Source of the DNA: Thermoplasmata archaeon
GTDB lineage: Archaea; Thermoplasmatota; Thermoplasmata; JAGHBH01
Length of the DNA: 5,572 nucleotides
Reading direction: 5' to 3'
Assembly: GCA_030673205.1 (NCBI GenBank)
Contig: DAOVJP010000108.1
Span: 1 to 5,572 of the forward strand
Position numbers and translations under genes: made by a program
The notes under the pieces: generated by a model
Database searches by the model: none
Seen by the model: the letters and a program-made list of their open reading frames with translations, nothing else
What the model was told of the DNA's origin: nothing
Shown here: positions 1 through 5,572 of the stretch, piece by piece
Layout: every line of letters starts with the position of its first letter
Numbering within the stretch: position 1 is the first letter of the stretch

Positions 1-3000
1 ACCTGCCCGATCTGGTTATATTCCCTGAGATCATAACCTGCGTGCCCGGCTCCCCTCAACCAGAAGGAACGTTGGTCAACCTCGCGGCAATGGTCAGGAA
101 CAATGGCACTTTGGACACGGCCTTCAACGTTGAGCTCGGGTTCTACTATGACCAGATAGACCCCGCACATCTCATCGGCAAGACAGCTACTGTCCCGTCT
201 GATCTGCCCTCTGGAGTAAGCGGAAGCGCGAACCTTAACTGGGACACGACTGGCCTGGCGGGATTCCGCACGGTATATGCGGTAGCAGACCCCAATAACA
301 CCGTGGTTGAGTTCACTGATGCCAACAATGCGCACTCTGAGATGTACACCGTAGATGGATATGCCGTTGGCATCGAGTGTTCGATCAACACCAGCACCGT
401 CCAGGCAGGCGCTTCCCATGTGTACGAGATCGATGTCACCAACCTTGGGACCCTGAGCGACACGGTGCATCTCACCCTTTCCGGCATACCAGCCGACTGG
501 AGAGCACATTTCAATGACAACCCCGCAAGCCCGATGAAGAAAGAGGTCGAAGAGCAGGGGAGAGCGGGCGTGAAGGCGGACTTCTCCGACTACCACAACG
601 TCACCGAGATAGAGGAGAACTTGACCCAGATGGCCATTGACTATCCGTCCATCTGTCAGTTCATAGACTACGGCGACTCTCACGAGGGAAGGAACATTAC
701 AGCAGTGAAGATCAGCGATAACGTGGGAACCAATGAGAACGAGCCAGAGATATTCATCAACGGCGGCATACACGCCAGGGAGTGGCCCTCTGAGGAGGTC
801 GCCCTCTACTACGCCTTCTGGCTGCTGGAGAACTACGGCATCGACCCGGAGGCCACGTGGCTCGTGGACAACCGTGAGATATTCATCTCTCCCTGTGTGA
901 ACCCGGATGGTGTGGAACATGCCATGACCGTCGACAACATGTGGAGGAAGAACCGCAGGGATAATGGCGACACGACATATGGGGTGGACCTCAACAGGAA
1001 CTGGAACGGCTCGCAGAACGGTGATGCGAACGGCGAGTGGGGAGGTGTGGGAGCCAGCCACACGACGAGCGATGATCTATATTGTGGACCGAACGCCTTC
1101 TCCGAACCGGAGACCCAGGCTATGCGCGACTTCATCCTGGCCCACGAATTCAATCTCACCATATCATACCATACATATAGCTCGACCAGCGATTATGGCG
1201 AAATATACTGGCCATGGGGATACGATACCATGGTCCAAGCACCCCATGATGTGGCCATGGAACAGACGGCAACGGAGTTTGCGGCATTGAACGGTTATAC
1301 ACCGATGCAGAGCGCGGAATGTTATCCGACCACAGGAGATTCCGATGACTGGATATACGGTTACAGCTGGTACACCTTGGGCAGGCTGGTTTCTGCACAT
1401 ACCATAGAGGTGGGGGACTCATCTTTTCACCCTCCAGCAACTGAGATAGAGGGCTTATGCGCCGAGAACCTGCCAGTTAACATCCATGCCTCATATGTGG
1501 CAAAGAACCCATACCGCAGCGCTCCCGTAATAACCCATACGCCACACCCGGACACCACGGACACCACTGGCCCATGGACCATGACCGCAGACATCAACTT
1601 CCCCGGCGAGCCTGTAGGAGCCTTTGTGGACCTCTATTGGGACAGCGGGAGCGGATGGACTGGCCCCGTGGCCATGACGGGCCCCGTTGGCAACACATGG
1701 TCCGGCAACATACCTGGGCCCGTGGCTGACGGCACCAGAATGCACTATTACATCGAGGCCACAGATGGGAACGGCAACGTTACCACAGAGCCGGCGATGG
1801 CGCCTGCCAACTACCACGATTTCTACATCGGACTGGATGTCGTGGAATACGATGTTAACCTCGACTCCTTGCAGACCAAGACCGTGAACCTGACCGTCGT
1901 CGCCCCCGCGACCGCGTTACCTAACGACCAGGCGTTCATCGATGTCATCGGCACCTCCACGAACGATGGGGCCAAGAGCGATAGCGTGGAGACCGTGACC
2001 ACGGTCATGCCCTCCATCCTTGTGGTGGCCAATAGCGGAGATATCTCCCAATATACCGCTGCCCTGGACAACATAGGGGAGGCATATGATACGGGCACGC
2101 CGAGTTCTGACATGATGCTATACCAGACAGTTATCTGGGTGGAGAACGTGGGCGAGCCGACATCCGGCGATCAGACTAACCTCCAGAATTTCCTGAACGG
2201 AGGCGGCAACCTTTATATCAACGGCGAGGACCTGGGATATGATCTTGGCGTTGCAGGTGTAGGGGGTGAGGTCGCTGGCTTTTATAGGGACTATCTCCAC
2301 GCGGACTACATATCCGATGATTCCCATGGCACGCTAGTGGATGGTGTGCCTGGCGACGCTGTCACCGATGGCATGAGCGGGTTTGCCCTTACGGGGAGCT
2401 ATCCGGAGAATATCACCGCCACCGCCCCGGCGGAGACCATCTTCACATATTCGAATAGCACCCCCGACGCTGGCTACACTGGCGCACTGAAGGCGGACAC
2501 AGGCGTCTACAAGGTGGTCTACATCGGCTTCAAATATTTCGAAGGCACGGACGTTCAGGTTAACAAGGACCTGCTGATGCAGAGGATAATAGACTGGTTC
2601 GTTCCCAAACCGAATATAGACCACACGCCTCTGACGGACACCGAGAGCAACGGCCCGCACAGCCTCACAGCCACCATAACGGACGGGAGCGGTGACCTGA
2701 ACGCTTCTAGTTGCACGGTACACTACAGTTACAATGGAATAGCCTATGAGACCCCGATCACCATGACAGACATGGGTGGGGATGTGTTCCAGGGCGACAT
2801 ACCGTTCAACGCCGCTGATTCCAGTGTCTACTACTACATCAGCGCGGACGACCTCGCTTTGCACCACAGCACCCACCCCAACGGCGCCGTGGAGGGCAAC
2901 CCTGCCTCGGTGCATAGCTTCTATGCGGGGGCCGACATCGTGCTGCCGGAGATAGAGCACACCCCGCTAGGCAATACGGCCAACGCCCAGGGACCATATA

Positions 3001-5572
3001 CAGTTGTGGCGAACTTCACCGATAATATAGGTATCGACATATCTGACACCTATGTCCACTGGCGCACGGGCCTGGCCGGAGCGCATACGCATGTTCACAT
3101 GACCCCCACCGGAGCATACCCGAACGAATACAGTGGAGATATCCCTGGCCAGTCATCTGGCACCACCGTATACTACTTCATTGATGTCAACGACACAGCT
3201 AACACCCCCAACTACAACAGGACCCCCGCGGCCGCACATAATAGCTTCCAGGTCCTACCGGATGCTTTCCCGCCGGTAATATTGCACACCGCGCTCACGG
3301 ATACCCCTGGTAGCGGCCCCTACCATGTGGTGGCCAATGTCACGGACGGAGGGGTATTGGATACAGATTCCATTGAGATGTATTATCAACTGAATGGCGG
3401 CGGTTGGGAACTGCCCGTGCTCATGACCCCTACTGGCACCCCGGACTTCTACGAGGCATACATACCAAGCCAGATACTCGGGACCGTCATAGACTATTAC
3501 ATCAACGCCAGTGATATGGCTGTCCCCGTGAGAACAGCATCCCACCCACCTGGCGCCCCAACAAGTTACCACACCTTCGAGATAATAGACTTCTGGCCGC
3601 TGCTGGTAGTTGACGATGATCCCGGTGATGGGAGCACCACCTTCATAAACACATCCCTCGACAGCTTGGGAGAGACATACAATGTCGAGTTCTACTCGGC
3701 AGACCTCCACCCGGAATATTATCGGAAGGTCATATGGAACACTGGAGACGCATATTCCGGCGACCACTTCAGCACCGAGAAGCAGACCATGGTAGCCAGC
3801 TATCTGGATGGAGGAGGGAAACTGTATATCACTGGCGTCGAGTTGGGATATGACATAGGCAGTGTTGGTGTCGGGGAGCCAGCGGGCGCATTCATCTGGG
3901 ACTATCTATGCACCGATTACCTGGCAGACAGCCCCGGCGACACTATACTGGATGGCGTAACAGGCGACCCGATATCGGACGGCTTCACAGGAATAGTGCT
4001 GGAGGCTGCAGGATTGTCCACGAGCAGGGACGACATAGCACCAGCCCCGGGAGCAAGCACCATATTCTATGACGACATCCAGGACGACTCTTATGGAGTG
4101 AAGAACGACACGGGCATCTTTAAGGTGGTATACACCTCCTTCAACTTCGCCCAGTTCAACAATAGTGTTAACAGGGACCTGTTGATGGAGCGCATACTGG
4201 AATGGTTATCTAACCCCGGGATAACACACACCCCATTGACAGATACCGAATCCCTCGGCCCCTATCCGATCGTGGCCACCATCACCGACGACGATATGGG
4301 CACTGCCACGTTGTACTGGAGCACCGATGGCGTGAGCTATACTCCCATAGGAATGAGCAATATAGGGAACGAGTACAGCGCGAACATACCTGCCCAGAGC
4401 TGGGGCACCACCGTATACTACTACATAGAGGCCACGGATCTGGCGGCACACACCACCACCCATCCATTGGGGGCCCCAGGGAACAATCATACCTTCCTAG
4501 TGTTCGAGGACACGGAGGCGCCATTGATAGTCCATACCCCACTAGTTGACACGCCCAGCACCAGCCCATATACTGCAACGGCAACGATAACGGACAACCT
4601 TGCCCTGGACACCAATGATATATGGCTCAATTACAATACTGACGGAGGTGCTATCTACGCGACCATACAGATGTCGAGCATAGGAGGGGATGAGTACAGC
4701 GCCGATATTCCCGGGCAGATCGCCGGTACAACGATACACTATTACGTCAACGCCACCGACACCGCAGGAACCCCGAACACGGGATACCACCCAGTTGGAG
4801 CACCGGCCACGAACCATTCCTTTATCATACTCGATGGCTACCCGCTCCTCGTGGTGGATGCAGGAGGGAACACCGCAGGATACACCACCGCCTTGGACAA
4901 CATAGGCATCGCCTATGACCTCGGCACCCCCACGTCCCACGAGTTCACATTCTACAACAATATCATCTGGGTGGAGGGATCAGGAGGGCCCGACGACGGT
5001 GAGCGCGCAAACCTCACAACATTCCTTGACGGCGGAGGTAACCTATACATCAACGGACAGGACATAGGATACGGGGCGAACCTGAACGGGTGGCTCCCAT
5101 GGTATGAGGAATATCTCAACGCCTCATACGTAGCGGATGACACGGATGCGACCGTGGTGGATGGTGTTCCCGGAGACGAGATAACCAATGGGATGGCAGG
5201 ATTTACCATAACGGGTACCTTCCCGGAGAACATCACCGTCATAGCCCCCGGAGAAGCGATATTCACATATGTGAACTCCGCAGATACCCCTGGCGCGCTG
5301 AAGGTGGACAAGGGCACCTACAAACTGGTGTACATTGCTTTCCAGTATTTCGAGGGTACCGATGCCCAGGCCAACATGGACCAGTTGATGTATAACATAC
5401 TCTTCTGGCTCGACCCGACGCTGGCAAAACCCAGGATAACCCATACGCCCCTGCCCGATACGGAGAGCACCACCCCCTACACCGTGGAGGCCACCATAAT
5501 AGACAACAGCCTTGTCGGGGCCGACATATACGGGCAGTCCAATGACGTCGGGTGTAACGGACCAGTACCCAT
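1..5572 (+). CDS. Giant exported M14 zinc carboxypeptidase with CARDB, NEW3, Ig-like and GATase-like modules; partial at both ends
   Basis: A single frame (codons starting at base 3) stays open across the window for 1,856 complete codons. The start codon, signal peptide and stop all lie outside. The M14 catalytic domain at residues 194-500 carries the HxxE zinc motif (H257, E260), third zinc ligand H390, substrate-binding R315, N331 and R332, Y441, and catalytic E469. It should hydrolyse C-terminal peptide bonds outside the cell. Before it lie a CARDB-like domain and half a NEW3 domain; after it come seven Ig-like modules (A1-A7) and three alpha/beta modules (B1-B3). About two dozen N-x-S/T sequons, only ten cysteines, abundant Asp, Gly and Thr, and no membrane segment fit a secreted or surface-displayed protein. 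M14 enzymes are usually 300-450 residues, so this one is exceptionally long. Peptidase identity is firm; the cell-surface location and the archaeal (Thermoplasmatota-like) origin are inferred. A C-terminal anchor, if any, lies beyond the window. Confidence 0.95.
3..353 (+). other. CARDB-like beta-sandwich domain (residues 1-117)
   Basis: Residues 1-117 have the layout of CARDB (cell adhesion related domain found in bacteria; also common in archaea). They open with a DLVIFPEI strand, followed by VNLAAMVRNNGTLDTAFNVE, the alternating pattern around 'N-x-G-T-x-x-A' typical of the family. Next come FYYD and a small-residue loop, then W80-DTTGLAGFRTVYAVADP and a 'NTVVEFTDANN' segment matching the usual 'D-x-x-x-x-v-x-E-x-x-e-x-N-N' ending. 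Such domains are non-catalytic and generally act in adhesion or as spacers. Because this one is already underway at the window edge, other domains, and at least a signal peptide, probably lie upstream. No known binding residue can be identified from the sequence. Confidence 0.8.
360..521 (+). other. Front half of a NEW3-type beta-sandwich (residues 120-173)
   Basis: Residues 120-173 match the first half of a NEW3 domain (the alpha-galactosidase-associated sandwich frequent in archaeal exported proteins). The signature is T132-VQAGASHVYEIDVTNLG, then D153-TVHLTLSGIPADW, the usual 'pG-x-x-x-x-y-x-i-x-V-t-N-x-G-x-x-x-D-t-v-x-l-x-v-s-G-x-P-x-x-W' pattern. After W166 a complete NEW3 would continue with a 'v-x-L-x-x-x-x-x-x-t-V-x-L-x-V-x-x-P' strand pair, but here the sequence turns into a charged hinge and the M14 peptidase. 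The missing half appears at residues 611-668. Confidence 0.75.
522..581 (+). other. Charged hinge before the peptidase (residues 174-193)
   Basis: This 20-residue linker contains M178-KKEVEEQGRAGVK, the most highly charged short stretch in a protein otherwise poor in Lys and Arg. It is predicted helical or disordered and joins the broken NEW3 half to the first helix of the M14 domain. It may be a remnant of an M14 propeptide or an exposed site for proteolytic release of the catalytic head; neither is shown by the sequence. The ATG at 534 has no ribosome binding site close upstream and is not taken as a start. Confidence 0.5.
582..1502 (+). other. Peptidase M14 zinc carboxypeptidase catalytic domain (residues 194-500)
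   Basis: The domain is complete, about 307 residues, which is normal for M14. It opens with F194-SDYHNVTEIEENL and Y223-GDSHEGRNITAVKISDN. Zinc ligands are H257 and E260 in GGIHAREWPSEE, and H390 in SYHTYSS. Aligning by motif to bovine carboxypeptidase A: R315 (MWRKNR) corresponds to Arg127, N331 and R332 (DLNRNW) to Asn144 and Arg145, Y441 (CYPTTGDSDDW) to Tyr248, and E469 (HTIEVGD) to the general base Glu270. D448 falls at the position of Ile255 in carboxypeptidase A, which is Asp in carboxypeptidase B, suggesting preference for C-terminal Lys or Arg. D446 may also line the pocket, as acidic residues do in the broader-specificity carboxypeptidase T group. C361 and C440 could form a disulfide. 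No catalytic residue is missing, so the domain should be active once folded outside the cell. Confidence 0.95.
1524..1832 (+). other. Ig/FN3-like module A1 (residues 508-610)
   Basis: This is a beta-sandwich directly after the peptidase, opening with VITHTPHPDTTD and containing D543-LYWDSGSGWTGPVAM, W566-SGNIPGPVADGTRMHYY and IEATDGNGN. It ends in NYHDFYIG. It shares the strand order and landmark residues of modules A2-A7 (HTP start, an aromatic strand plus M, an 'x-I-P' turn, YYI-x-A-x-D, and final x-H-x-F). It is the most divergent of the set: it lacks the PYxVxA-x-ITD core and the 'HP-x-GA' loop. M14 peptidases often carry such a C-terminal sandwich, so A1 may have travelled with the peptidase. 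Confidence 0.8.
1833..2006 (+). other. Back half of a NEW3-type beta-sandwich (residues 611-668)
   Basis: Residues 611-668 match the second half of a NEW3 domain: D617-VNLDSLQTKTVNLTVVAP, then ATALPNDQAFIDVIG, then TSTNDGAKSDSVETVTTV. This is the 'v-x-L-x-x-x-x-t-x-t-V-x-L-x-V-x-x-P-x-x-a-x-x-x-d-x-a-x-i-x-V-x-x-t-S-x-x-d-x-x-x-s-D-s-V' pattern expected straight after the front half. The front half of a NEW3 is absent immediately upstream, where module A1 sits, but is present at residues 120-173. The two together make one complete domain. Confidence 0.72.
2013..2606 (+). repeat. Alpha/beta module B1, GATase-like without nucleophile (residues 671-868)
   Basis: First of three homologous domains of about 200 residues. 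Landmarks in order are the first core strand S671-ILVVANSG, Y684-TAALDNIGEAYDTG, the second strand T709-VIWVE, helix and loop F730-LNGGGNLYINGEDLGYD, R762-DYLHADYISDD, V779-DGVPGD, P801-ENITATAP, and A828-LKADTGVYKVVYIGFKYFEG, ending in a helix DLLMQRIIDWF. This resembles the class I glutamine amidotransferase-like fold found as an accessory domain in exported proteases. The usual Gly-x-Cys-x-Gly nucleophile elbow is absent (the equivalent region reads INGEDLG), so it is probably structural or ligand-binding. By eye it is about half identical to B3 and less similar to B2. Confidence 0.75.
2610..2930 (+). repeat. Ig/FN3-like module A2 (residues 870-976)
   Basis: Begins I872-DHTPLTDTESNGP and continues SLTATITDGSG, T905-VHYSYNG, I919-TMTD, Q930-GDIPF, V942-YYYISADD and S956-THPNGA, ending VHSFYAG. 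It directly follows a B module and carries the HTPLTDTES opening also found in A5 and A7, the other modules in that position. It contains C904, one of the few cysteines outside the peptidase. Non-catalytic, probably a spacer or binding domain. Confidence 0.82.
2946..3260 (+). repeat. Ig/FN3-like module A3 (residues 982-1086)
   Basis: Begins I984-EHTPLGNTAN and continues G997-PYTVVANFTDNIGID, T1016-YVHWRTG, V1031-HMTPTG, E1042-YSGDIPGQSSGTTVYYFID, ending HNSFQVL. The core strands match the other A modules. The opening has drifted from HTPLTDT to HTPLGNT, and the 'HP-x-GA' loop seen in A2, A4, A5 and A6 is replaced by a shorter RTPAAA segment. It is joined to A2 by about five residues and to A4 by a similarly short link, as expected for beads on a rigid stalk. 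Confidence 0.82.
3270..3590 (+). repeat. Ig/FN3-like module A4 (residues 1090-1196)
   Basis: Begins P1091-VILHTALTDTPGSGPY and continues HVVANVTDGGVLDTDSIEMYY, L1140-MTPTGTPDFYEAYIPSQ, G1160-TVIDYYINASD and S1180-HPPGAPTSYHTFEII. It is the third consecutive A module after B1, making this the longest A run in view. It passes into B2 through a short DFWP link comparable to the DGYP link between A6 and B3. Confidence 0.82.
3594..4214 (+). repeat. Alpha/beta module B2, GATase-like without nucleophile (residues 1198-1404)
   Basis: Second B module, the longest and most divergent of the three. Landmarks are P1199-LLVVDDDPGDG, S1218-LDSLGETYNVEFYSAD, K1242-VIWNTGDAYSGD, Y1267-LDGGGKLYITGVELGYD, W1299-DYLCTDYLADS, L1316-DGVTGDPISDGFTG, G1371-IFKVVYTSFNFAQF and DLLMERILEWL. 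The DDDPGDG loop after the first strand is unique to B2 among these modules and could bind a cation. As in B1 and B3 there is no Cys at the nucleophile position. C1303 lies elsewhere, in the DYLCTDY helix. Confidence 0.73.
4215..4508 (+). repeat. Ig/FN3-like module A5 (residues 1405-1502)
   Basis: The shortest complete A module, about 98 residues, and close to the consensus. It begins I1407-THTPLTDTESLGPY and continues IVATITDDDMGTATLYWSTDG, M1451-SNIGNEYSANIPAQ, G1468-TTVYYYIEATD and T1486-HPLGAPGNNHTFLVF. It follows B2 directly and shares the DTES opening with A2 and A7. Confidence 0.85.
4518..4835 (+). repeat. Ig/FN3-like module A6 (residues 1506-1611)
   Basis: Begins L1508-IVHTPLVDTPSTSPY and continues TATATITDNLALD, I1540-WLNYNTDGG, I1555-QMSSIGGDEYSADIPGQ, G1575-TTIHYYVNATDTAGTPN and Y1595-HPVGAPATNHSFIIL. 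The DTP opening matches A4, the other module that sits just before a B domain. It leads into B3 through a DGYP link. Confidence 0.85.
4839..5426 (+). repeat. Alpha/beta module B3, GATase-like without nucleophile (residues 1613-1808)
   Basis: Third B module. Landmarks are P1614-LLVVDAGGN, Y1627-TTALDNIGIAYDLGTP, N1653-IIWVEG, F1674-LDGGGNLYINGQDIGYG, E1703-YLNASYVADD, V1719-DGVPGDEITNGMAGF, P1741-ENITVIAPGEAIFTY, A1765-LKVDKGTYKLVYIAFQYFEG and an amphipathic end DQLMYNILFWL. It is closely related to B1 through most of its length but is shorter after GYG, where the 'GVAGVGGEVAGF' loop of B1 is replaced by ANLNGWLPW. Confidence 0.75.
5430..5572 (+). repeat. Ig/FN3-like module A7, truncated by the window end (from residue 1810)
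   Basis: Only the first half is visible: R1811-ITHTPLPDTESTTPY, TVEATIIDNSLVG, then D1841-IYGQSNDVGCNGPVP. It follows B3 and has the DTES opening of A2 and A5. The final segment agrees in spacing with the Y-to-M strand pair of A1 (LYWDSGSGWTGPVAM), so the frame appears intact up to the edge. Confidence 0.72.

Noticed and set aside
534..600. ATG at 534 as the start of a separate M14 gene, with the upstream part a different gene
   Set aside because: There is no stop between the CARDB/NEW3 part and this ATG, no Shine-Dalgarno-like sequence at normal spacing, and no signal peptide after it. The back half of the NEW3 domain downstream also argues that the frame is a single gene.
964..1290. An alternative plus-strand open frame overlapping the M14 domain
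   Set aside because: It overlaps the zinc carboxypeptidase motifs read in frame 3. Its translation is low-complexity and Arg/Thr/Pro-rich with no family resemblance.
514..1860. Imperfect direct repeat atgacaacc (514-522) and atgttaacc (1852-1860) flanking the inserted M14-A1 segment
   Set aside because: Seven of nine matching bases is easily expected by chance, and both lie in coding loops. It cannot be taken as a target-site duplication.
2334..2960. A 208-codon open frame on the minus strand, with similar shorter ones at 3255-3767, 4542-4940 and 5124-5444
   Set aside because: They lie wholly inside the plus-strand gene, repeat at equivalent places in the modules, and have no recognisable domains. 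They arise from the codon bias of the sense strand.
2013..5426. The B modules as active glutamine amidotransferases or cysteine peptidases
   Set aside because: No Cys is present at the expected nucleophile position in any of the three, so only fold similarity is claimed.
5529..5572. A possible frameshift near the window end, since another frame reads MTSGVTDQYP, which resembles the M-T-x-x-G-x-x-x-x-Y strand of other A modules
   Set aside because: The continuing frame gives Y1843 followed by GPVP at the spacing seen in module A1 (LYWDSGSGWTGPVAM), while the other frame would leave the preceding strand too short. The evidence is limited by the window edge.

Overview
The whole window lies inside one very large plus-strand gene. 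Reading frame 3 (codons starting at positions 3, 6, 9 and so on) is open from the first base to the last. That gives 1,856 complete codons plus two bases of the next, with no stop, and neither the start nor the end of the gene is in view. Residue n of the visible fragment begins at base 3n, and residue numbers below use this count. There is no intergenic DNA, so no promoter, terminator, RNA gene, mobile element or CRISPR array is expected or seen. Long open frames on the minus strand are shadows of this gene.

The protein looks like an exported, multidomain metallocarboxypeptidase. From the N-terminal side it contains: a CARDB-like beta-sandwich (residues 1-117); the front half of a NEW3-type beta-sandwich (120-173); a charged hinge (174-193); a complete M14 zinc carboxypeptidase domain with all expected catalytic residues (194-500); an Ig/FN3-like module A1 (508-610); a segment that reads as the back half of the NEW3 domain (611-668); and then a long array of two alternating module types. 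Type B is a roughly 200-residue alpha/beta domain resembling class I glutamine amidotransferase-like folds but without a nucleophile. Type A is a roughly 100-residue Ig/FN3-like sandwich beginning with a HTPL-DT motif. The order is B1-A2-A3-A4-B2-A5-A6-B3-A7, and A7 is cut by the window end.

The probable source is an archaeon, most likely a Thermoplasmatota-type heterotroph living on protein detritus. This is inferred from the domain repertoire (CARDB, NEW3, M14 and HTPL-type Ig repeats in one giant exported protein), heavy use of ATA for Ile and AGG for Arg, many N-glycosylation sequons and few cysteines. No marker gene is present, so the assignment is tentative.

In the likely working model, the M14 domain trims C-terminal residues from peptides outside the cell. 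An aspartate (D448) at the S1' specificity position suggests a preference for basic residues. The CARDB, NEW3, A and B modules would form a long stalk that binds substrate or the cell surface and places the catalytic head away from the envelope. The most unusual point is that the peptidase and module A1 appear to sit inside a NEW3 domain, splitting it into two halves about 440 residues apart. The second is the regular higher-order repeat of the B-A-A blocks.
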